A DNA stretch of 64,000 nucleotides, taken from assembly GCF_016863255.1 (NCBI RefSeq), contig NZ_BOON01000017.1, forward strand, positions 62,001 to 126,000, in the 5' to 3' direction. The DNA comes from Planosporangium mesophilum. Lineage in GTDB: Bacteria > Actinomycetota > Actinomycetes > Mycobacteriales > Micromonosporaceae. Position 1 is the stretch's first letter, and every line of letters begins with the position of its first letter. The notes beneath the pieces are model-generated. The model was not told where the DNA came from, made no database searches, and saw only the letters and a list, made by a program, of their open reading frames with translations. The position numbers and the translations under genes are program-made. Below are positions 24,983 through 33,619 of the stretch, piece after piece.

Positions 24983-26317
24983 CTACGAACGCATCCGGGC
25001 GATGATGCCGGTGTCGTAGTCGCCGCCGGTGAACTCCGGGTTGTCCAGCAGTTCGGCGAAGAAGGGCAGGTTGCACTTCGGGCCGGCGATCTCGAACCCG
25101 GCGACGGCGGCGCGAGCGCGGGCGAGCGCCGACGGACGGTCCGGCCCCCACACGACCAGCTTCGCCATCAGCGAGTCGTAGAACGGCGTGACGGTCGTGC
25201 CGGCCGCGTACCCGCTGTCGACACGTACCCCCTCGCCGGTCGGCTCGTTCCACACGGTGATCGCCCCCGGACCGGGCAGGAACCGCTTCGGGTCCTCCGC
25301 GTTGATCCGCAGTTCGATCGCGTGCCCGTTGGGGGCCAGGTCGCCGAATGTCGGGGGCAGGCCGGACGCGACCCGCAACTGCTCCTCCACCAGGTCGACG
25401 CCGTAGACGAGCTCGGTAATCGGGTGCTCGACCTGCAGCCGCGTGTTCATCTCCAGGAAGAAGAACTCACCGGTCGACGGGTCCAGCAGGCACTCGACGG
25501 TACCGGCGTTGCGGTAGCCGACCGCCTCACCTGCGCGTACCGCCGCGGCGAGCAGGCGGTCCCGCAGCGAGGGCGACACCGCCGGCGACGGGGTCTCCTC
25601 CGCCACCTTCTGGTTGCGGCGCTGCACCGAGCACTCCCGCTCGCCGAGCGCGACGACCCGGCCGTCGGCCAGGCCCAGGATCTGCACCTCGACGTGGCGT
25701 ACCCGGGGGAAGTACCGCTCCAGCAGCACCGACCCGTCGCCGAACATCCGCTCGGCGAAGGCGCGCACCTTCTCGTACTCGGTGCGCAGCGCCGCCTCGT
25801 CGTTCGCCACCCCCATGCCCATGCCGCCACCACCGGCGGCGGCCTTGACCATGATCGGGTATCCGATCCGAGCGGCGGCCGCGGCCGCCTCCTCGACGCT
25901 GGCCGCGGGGTCGGTGGTCCCCGGCGCGACCGGCACCCCCGCCGCCGCCATCAGATTCCGGGCATTGATCTTGTCGCCCATCGCCGTGATCGCGTCGGCG
26001 CCGGGTCCGACCCACACCAGTCCGTTGGATTCGACGGTACGGGCGAAGTCGGCGTTCTCGGACAGGAAGCCGTAGCCGGGGTGGATCGCCTCGGCCCCGG
26101 TCGCCTTGGCAGCGGCGAGGACGGCCTCGACACTGCGGTAGGACTGCAACGGGTTGGCCGGGCCGAGCAGCACCGCCTCGTCGGCCTCGGCGACGAACGG
26201 CAGGTCCGCGTCGGCCTCGGAGTACACCGCGATCGTGCGGACGCCCAACCGCTTCGCCGTACGGATGACGCGGCGGGCTATCTCACCCCGGTTGGCGACG
26301 AGAAGCGACCCGATCAC
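24983..26317 (-). CDS. Biotin carboxylase subunit without biotin-carrier domain
   Basis: A 444-residue ATP-grasp enzyme that carboxylates biotin using ATP and bicarbonate. The three biotin carboxylase domains are intact: LLVANRGEIARRVIRTAKRL, GYGFLSENADFA, AAAGGGGMGMGVAND (ATP loop), EMNTRLQVEHPITE and HAIELRINAEDP. In most actinobacterial methylcrotonyl-CoA carboxylases the alpha subunit is about 600-670 residues and carries a C-terminal BCCP domain with a biotinylated Lys; this protein stops right after the carboxylase core, and no biotinyl motif occurs nearby. The GTG start has GGAGG six bases upstream. It must use a carrier encoded elsewhere, if it works with the linked carboxyltransferase. 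Confidence 0.9.
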   Translation of the reverse strand: MIGSLLVANRGEIARRVIRTAKRLGVRTIAVYSEADADLPFVAEADEAVLLGPANPLQSYRSVEAVLAAAKATGAEAIHPGYGFLSENADFARTVESNGLVWVGPGADAITAMGDKINARNLMAAAGVPVAPGTTDPAASVEEAAAAAARIGYPIMVKAAAGGGGMGMGVANDEAALRTEYEKVRAFAERMFGDGSVLLERYFPRVRHVEVQILGLADGRVVALGERECSVQRRNQKVAEETPSPAVSPSLRDRLLAAAVRAGEAVGYRNAGTVECLLDPSTGEFFFLEMNTRLQVEHPITELVYGVDLVEEQLRVASGLPPTFGDLAPNGHAIELRINAEDPKRFLPGPGAITVWNEPTGEGVRVDSGYAAGTTVTPFYDSLMAKLVVWGPDRPSALARARAAVAGFEIAGPKCNLPFFAELLDNPEFTGGDYDTGIIARMRS

Positions 26318-26355
26318 TTGTGGCCTCCTGTGTACTCAACTCACCCACAGCCGCC

Positions 26356-26397
26356 TGTGGACAAACCTGTGGATCAACGCCGCCCGCCTGTGGACAG
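26356..26397 (-). other. Cluster of three DnaA-box-like sites
   Basis: Between the TetR and biotin carboxylase genes three related 9-mers occur in 42 bases: TGTGGACAA (26356-26364, a perfect TTGTCCACA box on the minus strand), TGTGGATCA (26368-26376) and TGTGGACAG (26389-26397). The first and third are part of a 12-base direct repeat CGCCTGTGGACA. They could bind DnaA; the origin itself is expected elsewhere. Confidence 0.5.
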
Positions 26398-26411
26398 CGC
26401 TGGTCGGTCGT

Positions 26412-27041
26412 TCACCGGTAAGCCTTGCCCACCTCGGCCGACCTGTCACCCTGGAGCGCGGCCAACGTCGCGGCCCGCAACAGGTCCGCCCGGCGCTGCC
26501 GGTCGACCTCGCCGCCGAGGAACGGCGTGGAGTTCATCAGGCCGAAGGCGGCGTGGGCGAGGACCCGCGCCTCGTTCGGCGACAACTCGGGGCGCAGCCC
26601 CGTCAGGGTGCTCACCCACTCCTCGACGTAGAGGCGCTGCAGCCGCCGGATCTGGCGGCGCGACTCGTCCGGCAGCCGGTCCAGTTCGTGCAACTGGAGC
26701 GCGATGACGGCCGGGTTGGCCAGGGCGAAGTCGACGTGGAACTCGACCAGGGCGGCGAGGGCGTCCCCCGGACTGGCCCCGTGCGCACCGGTACGCTCGC
26801 GCCCGCCGGCCAGCAGTTTCTCGCTCACCGGGATCAGTGCCGCGACCAGCATCGCTTCCTTGCCGGCGAAGTGGTGGTAGAGCGCCGGGCCGGTGACACC
26901 GGCGGCCGCGCCGATGTCGTCCATGGAGACGCCGTGGTAGCCGCGGGTGGCGAAGAGCCCGACGGCAATCTCCAGGATCTCGTCCCGGCGTGAGCGGCGC
27001 CGCGCCGGCGTCGCGGGAGCTACCTGCTGATCGGCGGTCAT
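26412..27041 (-). CDS. TetR-family regulator of the leucine catabolic cluster
   Basis: A 209-residue repressor. The TetR helix-turn-helix lies at about residues 18-64 (RDEILEIAVGLFATRGYHGVSMDDIGAAAGVTGPALYHHFAGKEAML region); the C-terminal half is a helical ligand-binding and dimer domain. The ATG at 27041 lacks a ribosome-binding site; TAGGCT ends six bases before it, so the transcript is probably leaderless. An operator (27067-27087) overlaps the expected -35, and the same 16-base core precedes the carboxyltransferase gene. Autoregulation plus control of the cluster is therefore likely; acyl-CoA ligands are usual for such regulators. Confidence 0.9.
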   Translation of the reverse strand: MTADQQVAPATPARRRSRRDEILEIAVGLFATRGYHGVSMDDIGAAAGVTGPALYHHFAGKEAMLVAALIPVSEKLLAGGRERTGAHGASPGDALAALVEFHVDFALANPAVIALQLHELDRLPDESRRQIRRLQRLYVEEWVSTLTGLRPELSPNEARVLAHAAFGLMNSTPFLGGEVDRQRRADLLRAATLAALQGDRSAEVGKAYR

Positions 27042-27066
27042 GCGTGAAGCCTAACGGTTGTCGCAA

Positions 27067-27087
27067 CCTAACTGAACGATCGTTAGG
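27067..27087 (-). promoter_or_regulatory. TetR-type operator before the TetR gene
   Basis: CCTAAC and GTTAGG arms flank TGAACGATC. CTGAACGATCGTTAGG (27072-27087) is identical to the core of the site at 21941-21966. It also overlaps the stop codon of the TPR gene at 27083-27085. Confidence 0.75.
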
Positions 27088-29947
27088 CCTCGTCCAGGCC
27101 GTACTCCTCGCGCAGCGCCGCCGCCTCGGCACCGCGGTCGAGCGCCTCGAGTACCCCGGCCAGCAGCCACGCGGCGTTCTGCCGCACCGGCCAGTCCCGG
27201 GGCGCGGTGCCGAGGACCGCGCGCAGCACAGGCTCCGCCTCGGCCGGCCGGTCACAGCGGAATAGCAGCTCGGCGTGGAGAACGTCGGCCTGCAGCGCCT
27301 CACCGAACGCCCCGATCGACCGGAACCCCGTACCGGAGGCGGCCGCCCGGTCCAGCGCCGCGTCGAACCGCTCGGCGGCGATGAGTACGCGCGCGCCGTC
27401 GAAGGCGAGCATCGCCCGCTCCCAGGTGGCGGCCGGCTCGTCGGTCGGCAACCCCTCCGCCCTGGTTTCGGCGGACTCCAGCGCCGCCACCGCCTCGTCC
27501 AACCGGTCGGCCCAGCGCAGCGCGAGCGCCGCCCAGCGGCGGGCCCGTACCTCGTCCAGGGTCAGGCCGGCGTCCCGGTACCCGTCGGCGGCCGTGCCGA
27601 AGCGGACGGCCGCGGCGGCATCCCGGTCCCGGTGGTACAGGATGTGCCCGGCCTCCTCGTGCATCTGCGACCGGCCGGCCAGGTTGTCGTACCCGTCGAG
27701 GTTCGTCACGAGCTGATCGAGCTGCGCCAAGGCCTCGTCGGGCTGGTCGAGGTCGCGGTAGACGGCCGCCAACAGGTACCGGCACCTGTCGGCGGCGTCC
27801 CGGGCGCCGAGCCGCTCCAGTACGGGCAGCGCCTCCTCGGCGGCCTCCGCCGCGTCCAGCGCCTGGCCACAGCCCTGGTACGCGGCCGCGAGGTCGTACC
27901 GGGCGAACGCCGCGGTGGCCTCGTCACCGGCCGCCGCGAACCCGGCCACCGTCTCGACCAGCGGCTCGACCGCGCGGCGGGGATCGCCGGCGGCCAGCAG
28001 TGCCCGCCCCCGACCGTGCTGGCCGGCCAGGATCACCTCGTCGTCGGTCGAGCGCCCCACCACCGTGCCGAACGTCTCCGCCGCCGCGGCGTACTCGCCG
28101 AGTTCGGCCTGCGCGTGCGCGCGCAGCAGCCAGGCGATCGCGGCGACCGGCGGATCACCGGCCGCGCCGAAGCACTCCAGCGCGGTGGTGGCCGACTCGG
28201 CCGCCTCCGGTACCCGCCCGAGGGTGAGCAGGAACTGGGCCCGGCGCATCGCCACCTCGGCGGCGAGCAGTGCGTCACCGGCGATCGTGGGCGCCTGCCC
28301 GGCGGCCCGCTCCACCGCCGCCAGCCCCTCGGCCGGCCGGTCGCCCAGGCCGAGCACGTACGCCAGGCGCAGCTCGGCGCCGACCCGGCGCTCGACATCA
28401 CCCAGCTCCATCAGCCGGCGGTTGGCCTCCTCGACCATGGCGAGGCCCTCGTCGTACCGGTCGGAGCCGCAGAGCAGCGCGCCCAGGCGGCTCATCGTCA
28501 CCTGCCGGCGGACCTCGTCGCCGACCTGCGCGTACCCGTCCGCCGCCTCCCACCAGGCGCGCTCGGCCTCGGCGTGCCGGTCGGCGGACGCGGCCAGCAT
28601 CCCCCGCCCGTCGGCCCGCCGCGCGGCGACCAGCGGCGACAGCGCGTCGGCCGGGTACCGCTGGTCGAAGTGGCGCCAGACCGCCCCCGCCGCCGCGGTG
28701 CGGTGCTCGCGGAAGAACCGCTCGGCGAGGTCGAGCAGGCCGGCCGGGTCGTCGGGGTAGTCGGCCGGGTCCACCGCCGGAGCGTCCGGCTGGGGCGCCG
28801 GTACCGGCGTCATCCGCCGGCGGCGGCCGTCGACGTCCGACAGCGGCAGGTACTCCACCAGCGGCTCGGCGGCCAGCATCTCCGCCACCCGCTGACCCTG
28901 CCAGCCGGTGCCATTGCGGGCGTCGAAGCGGGCGGCGAGCTCACGGGCCTGGTCCGCCAGCTCGCCGGCGAGCCTGAGTACGGGCACGTCGGCGGCCTCG
29001 CGGCCGGCGGTGGCGGGGCGGTGCACGGTCAGGCCGCCGCGGCCGGATGCCGCGAGCCCGTCGAGGACGCGGGCCGCCGCGGCACTGAACCGCATCGTGG
29101 CCCAGGGCGACGGCGAGCGGTCCAGCCAGCCCAGGTGCCGCTGGACGATCTCCAGCCCGCGCGCGACGTTGCCGGTCCACGCGCAGAACATGAGGTGCTC
29201 GGCGATATATCCCAGGTCCGCCAGGTTGCCCCGCATCAGGCGGTATCCCCGGCGGTGCGCGTCGGCCGCCTCGGCCAGCCGGCCGGTGCGCAGGTAGGGC
29301 AGCAACAGGTCGGTCAGGATGCTCTGCGGCTGCTCGTGGCAGGACAGCTGCCCGGTCAGGAGCGGCGCGGCCAGCGCGACGGCCTCCTCGTCGGTGCCGT
29401 ACTGGATCAGGTGCAGGGCCTTCGCGCCCGGGTCGCAACCGGGGCAGTCGGAGTTCTCGTCCCGGGGCGCGGCGTTCCAGCGCTCGTACCACTCGCGGGC
29501 GCCGTCCGCGTCGCCGACGTGGTACGCGAGCCCCCAGCGCTGCCGGTACACCGCGTGCAGGCTGTGCCCGCCGGCCTGGTAGCGCCGCTGCATGTCGTCG
29601 ACGACCGCGTACGTCCGCTCCAGCGGCACCTCGGGGAACTTCGTCAGCGCGTTGATCACGTACTTGAAGTGCCACAGCAGCAGGCGCTCGTCCTCGCGGC
29701 TGCGGCTGGCCGGGTCCCGGTCGTACTCGGCCAGGCACCAGGAGAACGTCACGAACGCCTTCGCCGGCTCCCCGCCGTAGGTGTAGGCGTTCGTGGCCAT
29801 CATGCGCGCGGCGAATCGCAGCCGGTCGGAGCCGGCGGCGTCGGCGTGCTGGACGACCTGCTCGACCAGGGCGATCTGGCCCGCGCCGTACGGCACGCCA
29901 CGGGCCTCGACCAGCAGGTGCCACAGGTCGTCCTCGGTGTAACCCAT
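27083..29947 (-). CDS. Large TPR-repeat protein paired with an HSP90-family ATPase
   Basis: A 954-residue soluble, almost wholly alpha-helical protein starting MGYTEDDLWHLLVEARG. A first helical part (about 1-390) contains a CPGC pair at 168-171. After a linker containing PVPAPQPDAPAVDPADYPDDP, about 14 TPR-like helical pairs run from about 410 to the end (for example GRVPEAAESATTALECFGAAGD, LDAAEAAEEALPVLERLGA, LAQLDQLVTNLDGYDNLAG). No enzymatic motif or signal peptide was seen. The ATG overlaps the HSP90-family stop by one base (TGATG), so the two are co-translated. TPR proteins are classic HSP90 co-chaperones in eukaryotes; here the C-terminal EEVD anchor is absent from the partner, so the contact would differ. 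Confidence 0.85.
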   Translation of the reverse strand: MGYTEDDLWHLLVEARGVPYGAGQIALVEQVVQHADAAGSDRLRFAARMMATNAYTYGGEPAKAFVTFSWCLAEYDRDPASRSREDERLLLWHFKYVINALTKFPEVPLERTYAVVDDMQRRYQAGGHSLHAVYRQRWGLAYHVGDADGAREWYERWNAAPRDENSDCPGCDPGAKALHLIQYGTDEEAVALAAPLLTGQLSCHEQPQSILTDLLLPYLRTGRLAEAADAHRRGYRLMRGNLADLGYIAEHLMFCAWTGNVARGLEIVQRHLGWLDRSPSPWATMRFSAAAARVLDGLAASGRGGLTVHRPATAGREAADVPVLRLAGELADQARELAARFDARNGTGWQGQRVAEMLAAEPLVEYLPLSDVDGRRRRMTPVPAPQPDAPAVDPADYPDDPAGLLDLAERFFREHRTAAAGAVWRHFDQRYPADALSPLVAARRADGRGMLAASADRHAEAERAWWEAADGYAQVGDEVRRQVTMSRLGALLCGSDRYDEGLAMVEEANRRLMELGDVERRVGAELRLAYVLGLGDRPAEGLAAVERAAGQAPTIAGDALLAAEVAMRRAQFLLTLGRVPEAAESATTALECFGAAGDPPVAAIAWLLRAHAQAELGEYAAAAETFGTVVGRSTDDEVILAGQHGRGRALLAAGDPRRAVEPLVETVAGFAAAGDEATAAFARYDLAAAYQGCGQALDAAEAAEEALPVLERLGARDAADRCRYLLAAVYRDLDQPDEALAQLDQLVTNLDGYDNLAGRSQMHEEAGHILYHRDRDAAAAVRFGTAADGYRDAGLTLDEVRARRWAALALRWADRLDEAVAALESAETRAEGLPTDEPAATWERAMLAFDGARVLIAAERFDAALDRAAASGTGFRSIGAFGEALQADVLHAELLFRCDRPAEAEPVLRAVLGTAPRDWPVRQNAAWLLAGVLEALDRGAEAAALREEYGLDEA

Positions 29948-31722
29948 CAGCGGTCCTTGTCCGGAACGGCCTGGTTGAGCAGGCCGAGGAGCGAACTGTT
30001 CAGCAGCGCCGCGTCGACGGGCCGGATCGGGTGGTACCCGAGCAGCAGCGCCTGCCCGTACAGCGCCTCGACCGCGAGCCTGATCAGCGCGGGGTCGTCG
30101 AGGGCGGTCACCCGGCGCACGATCGGGTTGCGGTAGTTGAGGACGAGCTGCGGCCGGTCGTCGGTGGTCGTGCGCGCCAGCGCGTCGAGCACCCCGGCCC
30201 ACACCTCGTCGACCTGTTCCCGGGTGCTGCGAAGCTGCTCGTTGAAGGCGGCGGCCCGGTTGACCAGGTAGAGGGCGGGCAGGGCGATCGGCTCGTACGC
30301 CCGCAGCACGACCTCGCACCCCAGCCGGTCGACCGCCCGCTGCGCCTCGGTGAGCACCGGCCGCAGTGCCAGCTCGACGTCCCCGTCGAGGACGTCGAAG
30401 CGGGTGGTCAGGTCGCTGGGTTCGAGGCGCTCGATCAGCGCCGAGCGTTCGATGCCCGGCAGCCGTTCGATGATCTCGGTCTCGTACACGTACCCGCCGT
30501 TGACCAGGGGCAGGTCCTGCGCCGCGGCCACCGACGCGAGCTGCCGGAACTCCTCGACCTTGACGGTGTACCGGACCAGGCCGTACCGCTCGCGGAACTC
30601 CGCGAGCGTCATCCGGCCGACGTTGGTCTCCATCGGCCACCACGCGTCGACCAGGCGAAGCATCTCGTCGTCGTGCAGGGCGAGGGCCTTGACCCCGACG
30701 TGGTGGATGGCGAGGAACTCGGCGAGCCGGCCCGGGTGGGTGGCGGCCAGTCCGACCAGCCATCCGCGCAACCGCTCCCCCAGCGCCTCGCGGGTCGCCT
30801 CCAGCAGGCTGTCGGAGTACAGGGCCTCCCGGCTCGCGGTCGGCTTGAGCTCGCTCGTGTCGACCACGCACCGGGCGAAGAACGCCCAGTCGGGCAGCAG
30901 CCCCTCCGCCCCCTCGGAGAGCAGCATCCGCTTGAGGTAGACCCGGTGGCCGGCCCGTGCGGTCGGGTTGGCCGGCTGGGGCAGCACGAACGCGACGCCG
31001 GTCAGACCGGCCTCGGGCACGCTCAGGTCGATCACGTCGAACGGTGTGAAACCGAAGACGCTCCGCGCGTACTCGAAAAGGGCTTCCCGGCGCTCGGGGC
31101 CGGAGGAAGCCCAGGGCAGCCGGTCCTCGGCGGTCCGGACCGGCCCGCTCGGGGTGGCCACGGTGACGTCGATCGGCAGCAGCGAACCGTACAGGCGGGC
31201 CAACTCGACGACGGTCGGGGCGGCGAGCAACGGCTCGGCACCGCGGCGGGGCAGCAGCGTGACCGTGGTGCCGGTCTCCGCCCGGTCCGCCGGCTCGACC
31301 GAGTACCGCCCGTCGGCGTACCCGGTCCAGCGCACCGCGGACGCGCCGGCGGCGCGGGTCTCCACCCGGATCTCGTCGGCGACGAGGAAGCAGGAGAGCA
31401 GGCCGATGCCGAACTGGCCGAGGAACTCGTGGCGGGCGAAGCCGAGATCGTCGCGCTTGGAGCTGCGACCGATCGTGGCGAGCAGCTCGTGGACCTGCGC
31501 CTCGGTCAGCCCGATCCCGGTGTCACTGACCCGCAGCGTCCCGTCGCCGGTGACCTCGGGTGGCTCGATGAGGACGCGGCCGGGCTCACGTGAGTGCCGG
31601 GCCGTGATCGCGTCCGCCGCGTTCTGCAGCAGTTCCCGTACGTACACCCGCGGGCTGCCGTACAGGTGATGGCTGAGCAGGTCGACCACGCCCCGAAGGT
31701 CGACCTGGAAGGTCCGGTCCAC
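29947..31722 (-). CDS. HSP90-family ATPase (HtpG-like, divergent)
   Basis: A 591-residue chaperone ATPase. The GHKL nucleotide pocket is intact: Glu30 and Asn34 in YVRELLQNAADAI, DTGIGL at 67-72 and GQFGIG at 102-107. The middle domain has TASREALYSD, matching the catalytic-Arg loop of HtpG, and a C-terminal dimerisation region follows. It is shorter than canonical HtpG (about 620-640) and diverges strongly outside the motifs, so it belongs to an actinobacterial side branch rather than true htpG. GTG start with GGGAG nine bases upstream. It is the first gene of a two-gene operon with the TPR protein. Clients are unknown. Confidence 0.88.
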   Translation of the reverse strand: MDRTFQVDLRGVVDLLSHHLYGSPRVYVRELLQNAADAITARHSREPGRVLIEPPEVTGDGTLRVSDTGIGLTEAQVHELLATIGRSSKRDDLGFARHEFLGQFGIGLLSCFLVADEIRVETRAAGASAVRWTGYADGRYSVEPADRAETGTTVTLLPRRGAEPLLAAPTVVELARLYGSLLPIDVTVATPSGPVRTAEDRLPWASSGPERREALFEYARSVFGFTPFDVIDLSVPEAGLTGVAFVLPQPANPTARAGHRVYLKRMLLSEGAEGLLPDWAFFARCVVDTSELKPTASREALYSDSLLEATREALGERLRGWLVGLAATHPGRLAEFLAIHHVGVKALALHDDEMLRLVDAWWPMETNVGRMTLAEFRERYGLVRYTVKVEEFRQLASVAAAQDLPLVNGGYVYETEIIERLPGIERSALIERLEPSDLTTRFDVLDGDVELALRPVLTEAQRAVDRLGCEVVLRAYEPIALPALYLVNRAAAFNEQLRSTREQVDEVWAGVLDALARTTTDDRPQLVLNYRNPIVRRVTALDDPALIRLAVEALYGQALLLGYHPIRPVDAALLNSSLLGLLNQAVPDKDR

Positions 31723-31793
31723 GTCTGGCTGCTCCCGATCACACTTGTCGAGCGCTCACCGTACCGGTGCCGGCCCACCGTCGAGGTCCCTTG

Positions 31794-31869
31794 GATCGTG
31801 ACAACTTCGCCGAAGTCGTGGCCTCAGTACCGTGCCGAGGCCACGACTTCGGTGTCAGTTGTGTCGATC
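31794..31869. repeat. 76-base imperfect palindrome
   Basis: Inner arms CCGAAGTCGTGGCCTC (31810-31825) and GAGGCCACGACTTCGG (31837-31852) are perfect complements over 16 bases with an 11-base loop. The outer arms (GATCG and ACAACT blocks, 31794-31806 and 31856-31869) match imperfectly. It sits just past the sulfurtransferase stop and may terminate that gene. Confidence 0.8.
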
Positions 31870-31879
31870 AGGAACGCGA

Positions 31880-32782
31880 TCAGGAACCGAGCTTGCCCGG
31901 CTCGGCGCCCCTGGCGATCGGCGCCCGGACCAGGTTGCCCCACTCCGTCCACGAGCCGTCGTAGTTGCGCACCCGCGGGTACCCGAGCAGGTGCGTCAGC
32001 ACGAACCAGGTGTGCGAGGAGCGCTCACCGATCCTGCAGTACGCGACGATGTCGTCGTCGCTGTTCAGGCCCAGCTCGTCGGCGTAGATGCGCTGCAGCG
32101 CGTCGGCCGGCTTGAACGACCCGTCGTCGTTGGCCGCCTGCTTCCACGGCTTGCTCACCGCGCCCGGGATGTGGCCGCCGCGCAGCGCACCCTCCTGCGG
32201 GTAGTCCGGCATGTGCAGCAGCTCGCCGGTGTACTCGCCGGGTGAGCGCACGTCGACCAGCGGACGACCGGCCGTGACGTGGGTCAGCACCTCGTCGCGG
32301 AACGCCCGGATCGGGGTGTCGTCGCGCTGCACCACCGGGTAGTCGGTGGGGGTGCGCCGCGGCACGTCCCGGACCAGCTGCCGCCCCTCGGCGACCCACT
32401 TCTGCCGGCCGCCGTCGAGGATCCGCACGTCGGCGTGGCCGAACAGGGTGAACACCCACAGCGCGTACGTGGCCCACCAGTTGAAGTTGTCGCCGTAGAA
32501 CACGATCGTGTCGTCGCGGCTGATGCCCTTGGCCCGGCACAGCTCCGCGAACCCCTCGGCGTCGAGGTAGTCGCGGGTGACCTGGTCATTGAGTTCGGTG
32601 TGCCAGTCGACCTTGACAGCGCCCGGGATGTGCCCGGTGTCGTAGAGCAGGACGTCCTCGTCGCTCTCCACCACCACCAGACCCTCGTCATCGAGGTGGT
32701 GCGCCAGCCAGGACGTGGTAACCAGTCGCTCCGGATGCGCGTACGCCTGCAGCTCTGGTGCGGAATCGTTAGGTACGGCCAT
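31880..32782 (-). CDS. Thiosulfate sulfurtransferase (two-domain rhodanese)
   Basis: A 300-residue tandem rhodanese. Domain 1 (about 20-140) is the inactive copy; domain 2 (about 165-290) has [12 protein letters not shown], then the active-site loop [12 protein letters not shown], whose Cys carries the persulfide. The CRxGER loop fits thiosulfate rather than mercaptopyruvate specificity and resembles mycobacterial CysA/SseA proteins. The ATG at 32782 gives the family's usual length. It may supply sulfane sulfur for cofactor synthesis; a SufE protein is encoded 6 kb away, not adjacent. Confidence 0.92.
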   Translation of the reverse strand: MAVPNDSAPELQAYAHPERLVTTSWLAHHLDDEGLVVVESDEDVLLYDTGHIPGAVKVDWHTELNDQVTRDYLDAEGFAELCRAKGISRDDTIVFYGDNFNWWATYALWVFTLFGHADVRILDGGRQKWVAEGRQLVRDVPRRTPTDYPVVQRDDTPIRAFRDEVLTHVTAGRPLVDVRSPGEYTGELLHMPDYPQEGALRGGHIPGAVSKPWKQAANDDGSFKPADALQRIYADELGLNSDDDIVAYCRIGERSSHTWFVLTHLLGYPRVRNYDGSWTEWGNLVRAPIARGAEPGKLGS

Positions 32783-32822
32783 GGCACTTAGTCTCTCATC
32801 GGCCCGTCCGGCACCGAGCGGG

Positions 32823-33053
32823 CTACCGCTCGACGACGAACGTTCCGCGCGCATGGATCGTGACGACCAGTCCGCGATTGCGCAGCTCCGCCACCGCGGC
32901 GCGGGCCGTGCCGCGAGCCACGCCGTACTCCCCACGGATCTGGGACTCACTCGGGATCGGCTTGCCGGCCCGAAGCTCTCCGCTCTCGATCCGCGCAGCC
33001 AGCAGATCAGCGACCTGCATGTACAGCGGTGTGGGCGAGAGCGGATCAACCAT
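32823..33053 (-). CDS. Short GntR-family DNA-binding protein
   Basis: A 76-residue protein consisting of only the GntR winged helix: [56 protein letters not shown], then the wing [10 protein letters not shown]. It lacks any ligand-binding domain, as in small GntR regulators of actinomycete plasmids and development. The ATG at 33053 has no convincing ribosome-binding site. The upstream region (33070-33135) is rich in inverted motifs such as CTAGACGTTCTA and GTACG/CGTAC pairs, possibly its own operator. Confidence 0.88.
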   Translation of the reverse strand: MVDPLSPTPLYMQVADLLAARIESGELRAGKPIPSESQIRGEYGVARGTARAAVAELRNRGLVVTIHARGTFVVER

Positions 33054-33237
33054 GAGCTGGACGGTAAGCACGTGCTGGACGTTGTCGTCGTGCGGTACGT
33101 CCTAGACGTTCTACACGTTCAAGCGTACGGTCGGTCATAGGACGCCAGCGGCCAGTGATCTACCAGCTACCCAAGGGGTGGGGCCCGCCAGCGCTGCGCA
33201 CGTTGACCGGCATCTTGATCGGAGGGAGCCCCGACCC

Positions 33238-33561
33238 ATGAGCCAACCTATGCGGGCACGCCATTTCACTCCCATAGCGCCACTGCACGACGCACCTTTG
33301 GGGCCGTCCGTCAACCGGTCCGATATCGAGGACGCGATCTCCGACGCGCTACGCGGCGTCGTGCTCGGTGGATACGACGAGATCGTGTGCGGGCGACTTG
33401 TGCGCCAGCTCGACGTGACCTCGCTCCGGACGCTGGTAAGCATGACCGAGCGCGTACGCACGGCCGGCATGGTCGAGGCGCTCGACCTCGAGAACGCCAT
33501 CCACGCGCGCACCGACCGCGCCCGGCAGGAGATCCGCGAACTCGAGCATCCCGGCCACTGA
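33238..33561 (+). CDS. Conserved hypothetical protein
   Basis: A 107-residue soluble protein beginning MSQPMRARHFTPIAPL, with GGAGGGAG nine bases before the ATG. Residues 28-100 appear helical (SDIEDAISDALRGVVLGGYDEIV, TSLRTLVSMTERVRTAGMVEA, NAIHARTDRARQEIRELEH). No known domain was recognised. It is divergent from the GntR gene by 184 bases and convergent with the SGNH hydrolase gene. Confidence 0.75.
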   Translation: MSQPMRARHFTPIAPLHDAPLGPSVNRSDIEDAISDALRGVVLGGYDEIVCGRLVRQLDVTSLRTLVSMTERVRTAGMVEALDLENAIHARTDRARQEIRELEHPGH

Positions 33562-33619
33562 CCTCACTCGCCCAGAGAGACGGACACCAAGCGAACGGTC
33601 CGGCGCGTGTCGCTGACGA

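Noticed and set aside
26318-26411. Replication origin at the DnaA-box cluster
   Set aside because: Only three boxes in under 50 bases and no AT-rich unwinding region; oriC should lie beyond gyrB near dnaA.
27083-30871. A 1262-codon frame extending the TPR protein into the HSP90 gene
   Set aside because: The extra 308 codons are an Arg/Gly-rich shadow of the HSP90 gene; the ATG at 29947 fits the coupling and the domain limits.
29947-31722. Annotation as ordinary htpG
   Set aside because: The protein is shorter and diverges outside the GHKL motifs, and it is coupled to a TPR partner, so HSP90-family is used without the gene symbol.
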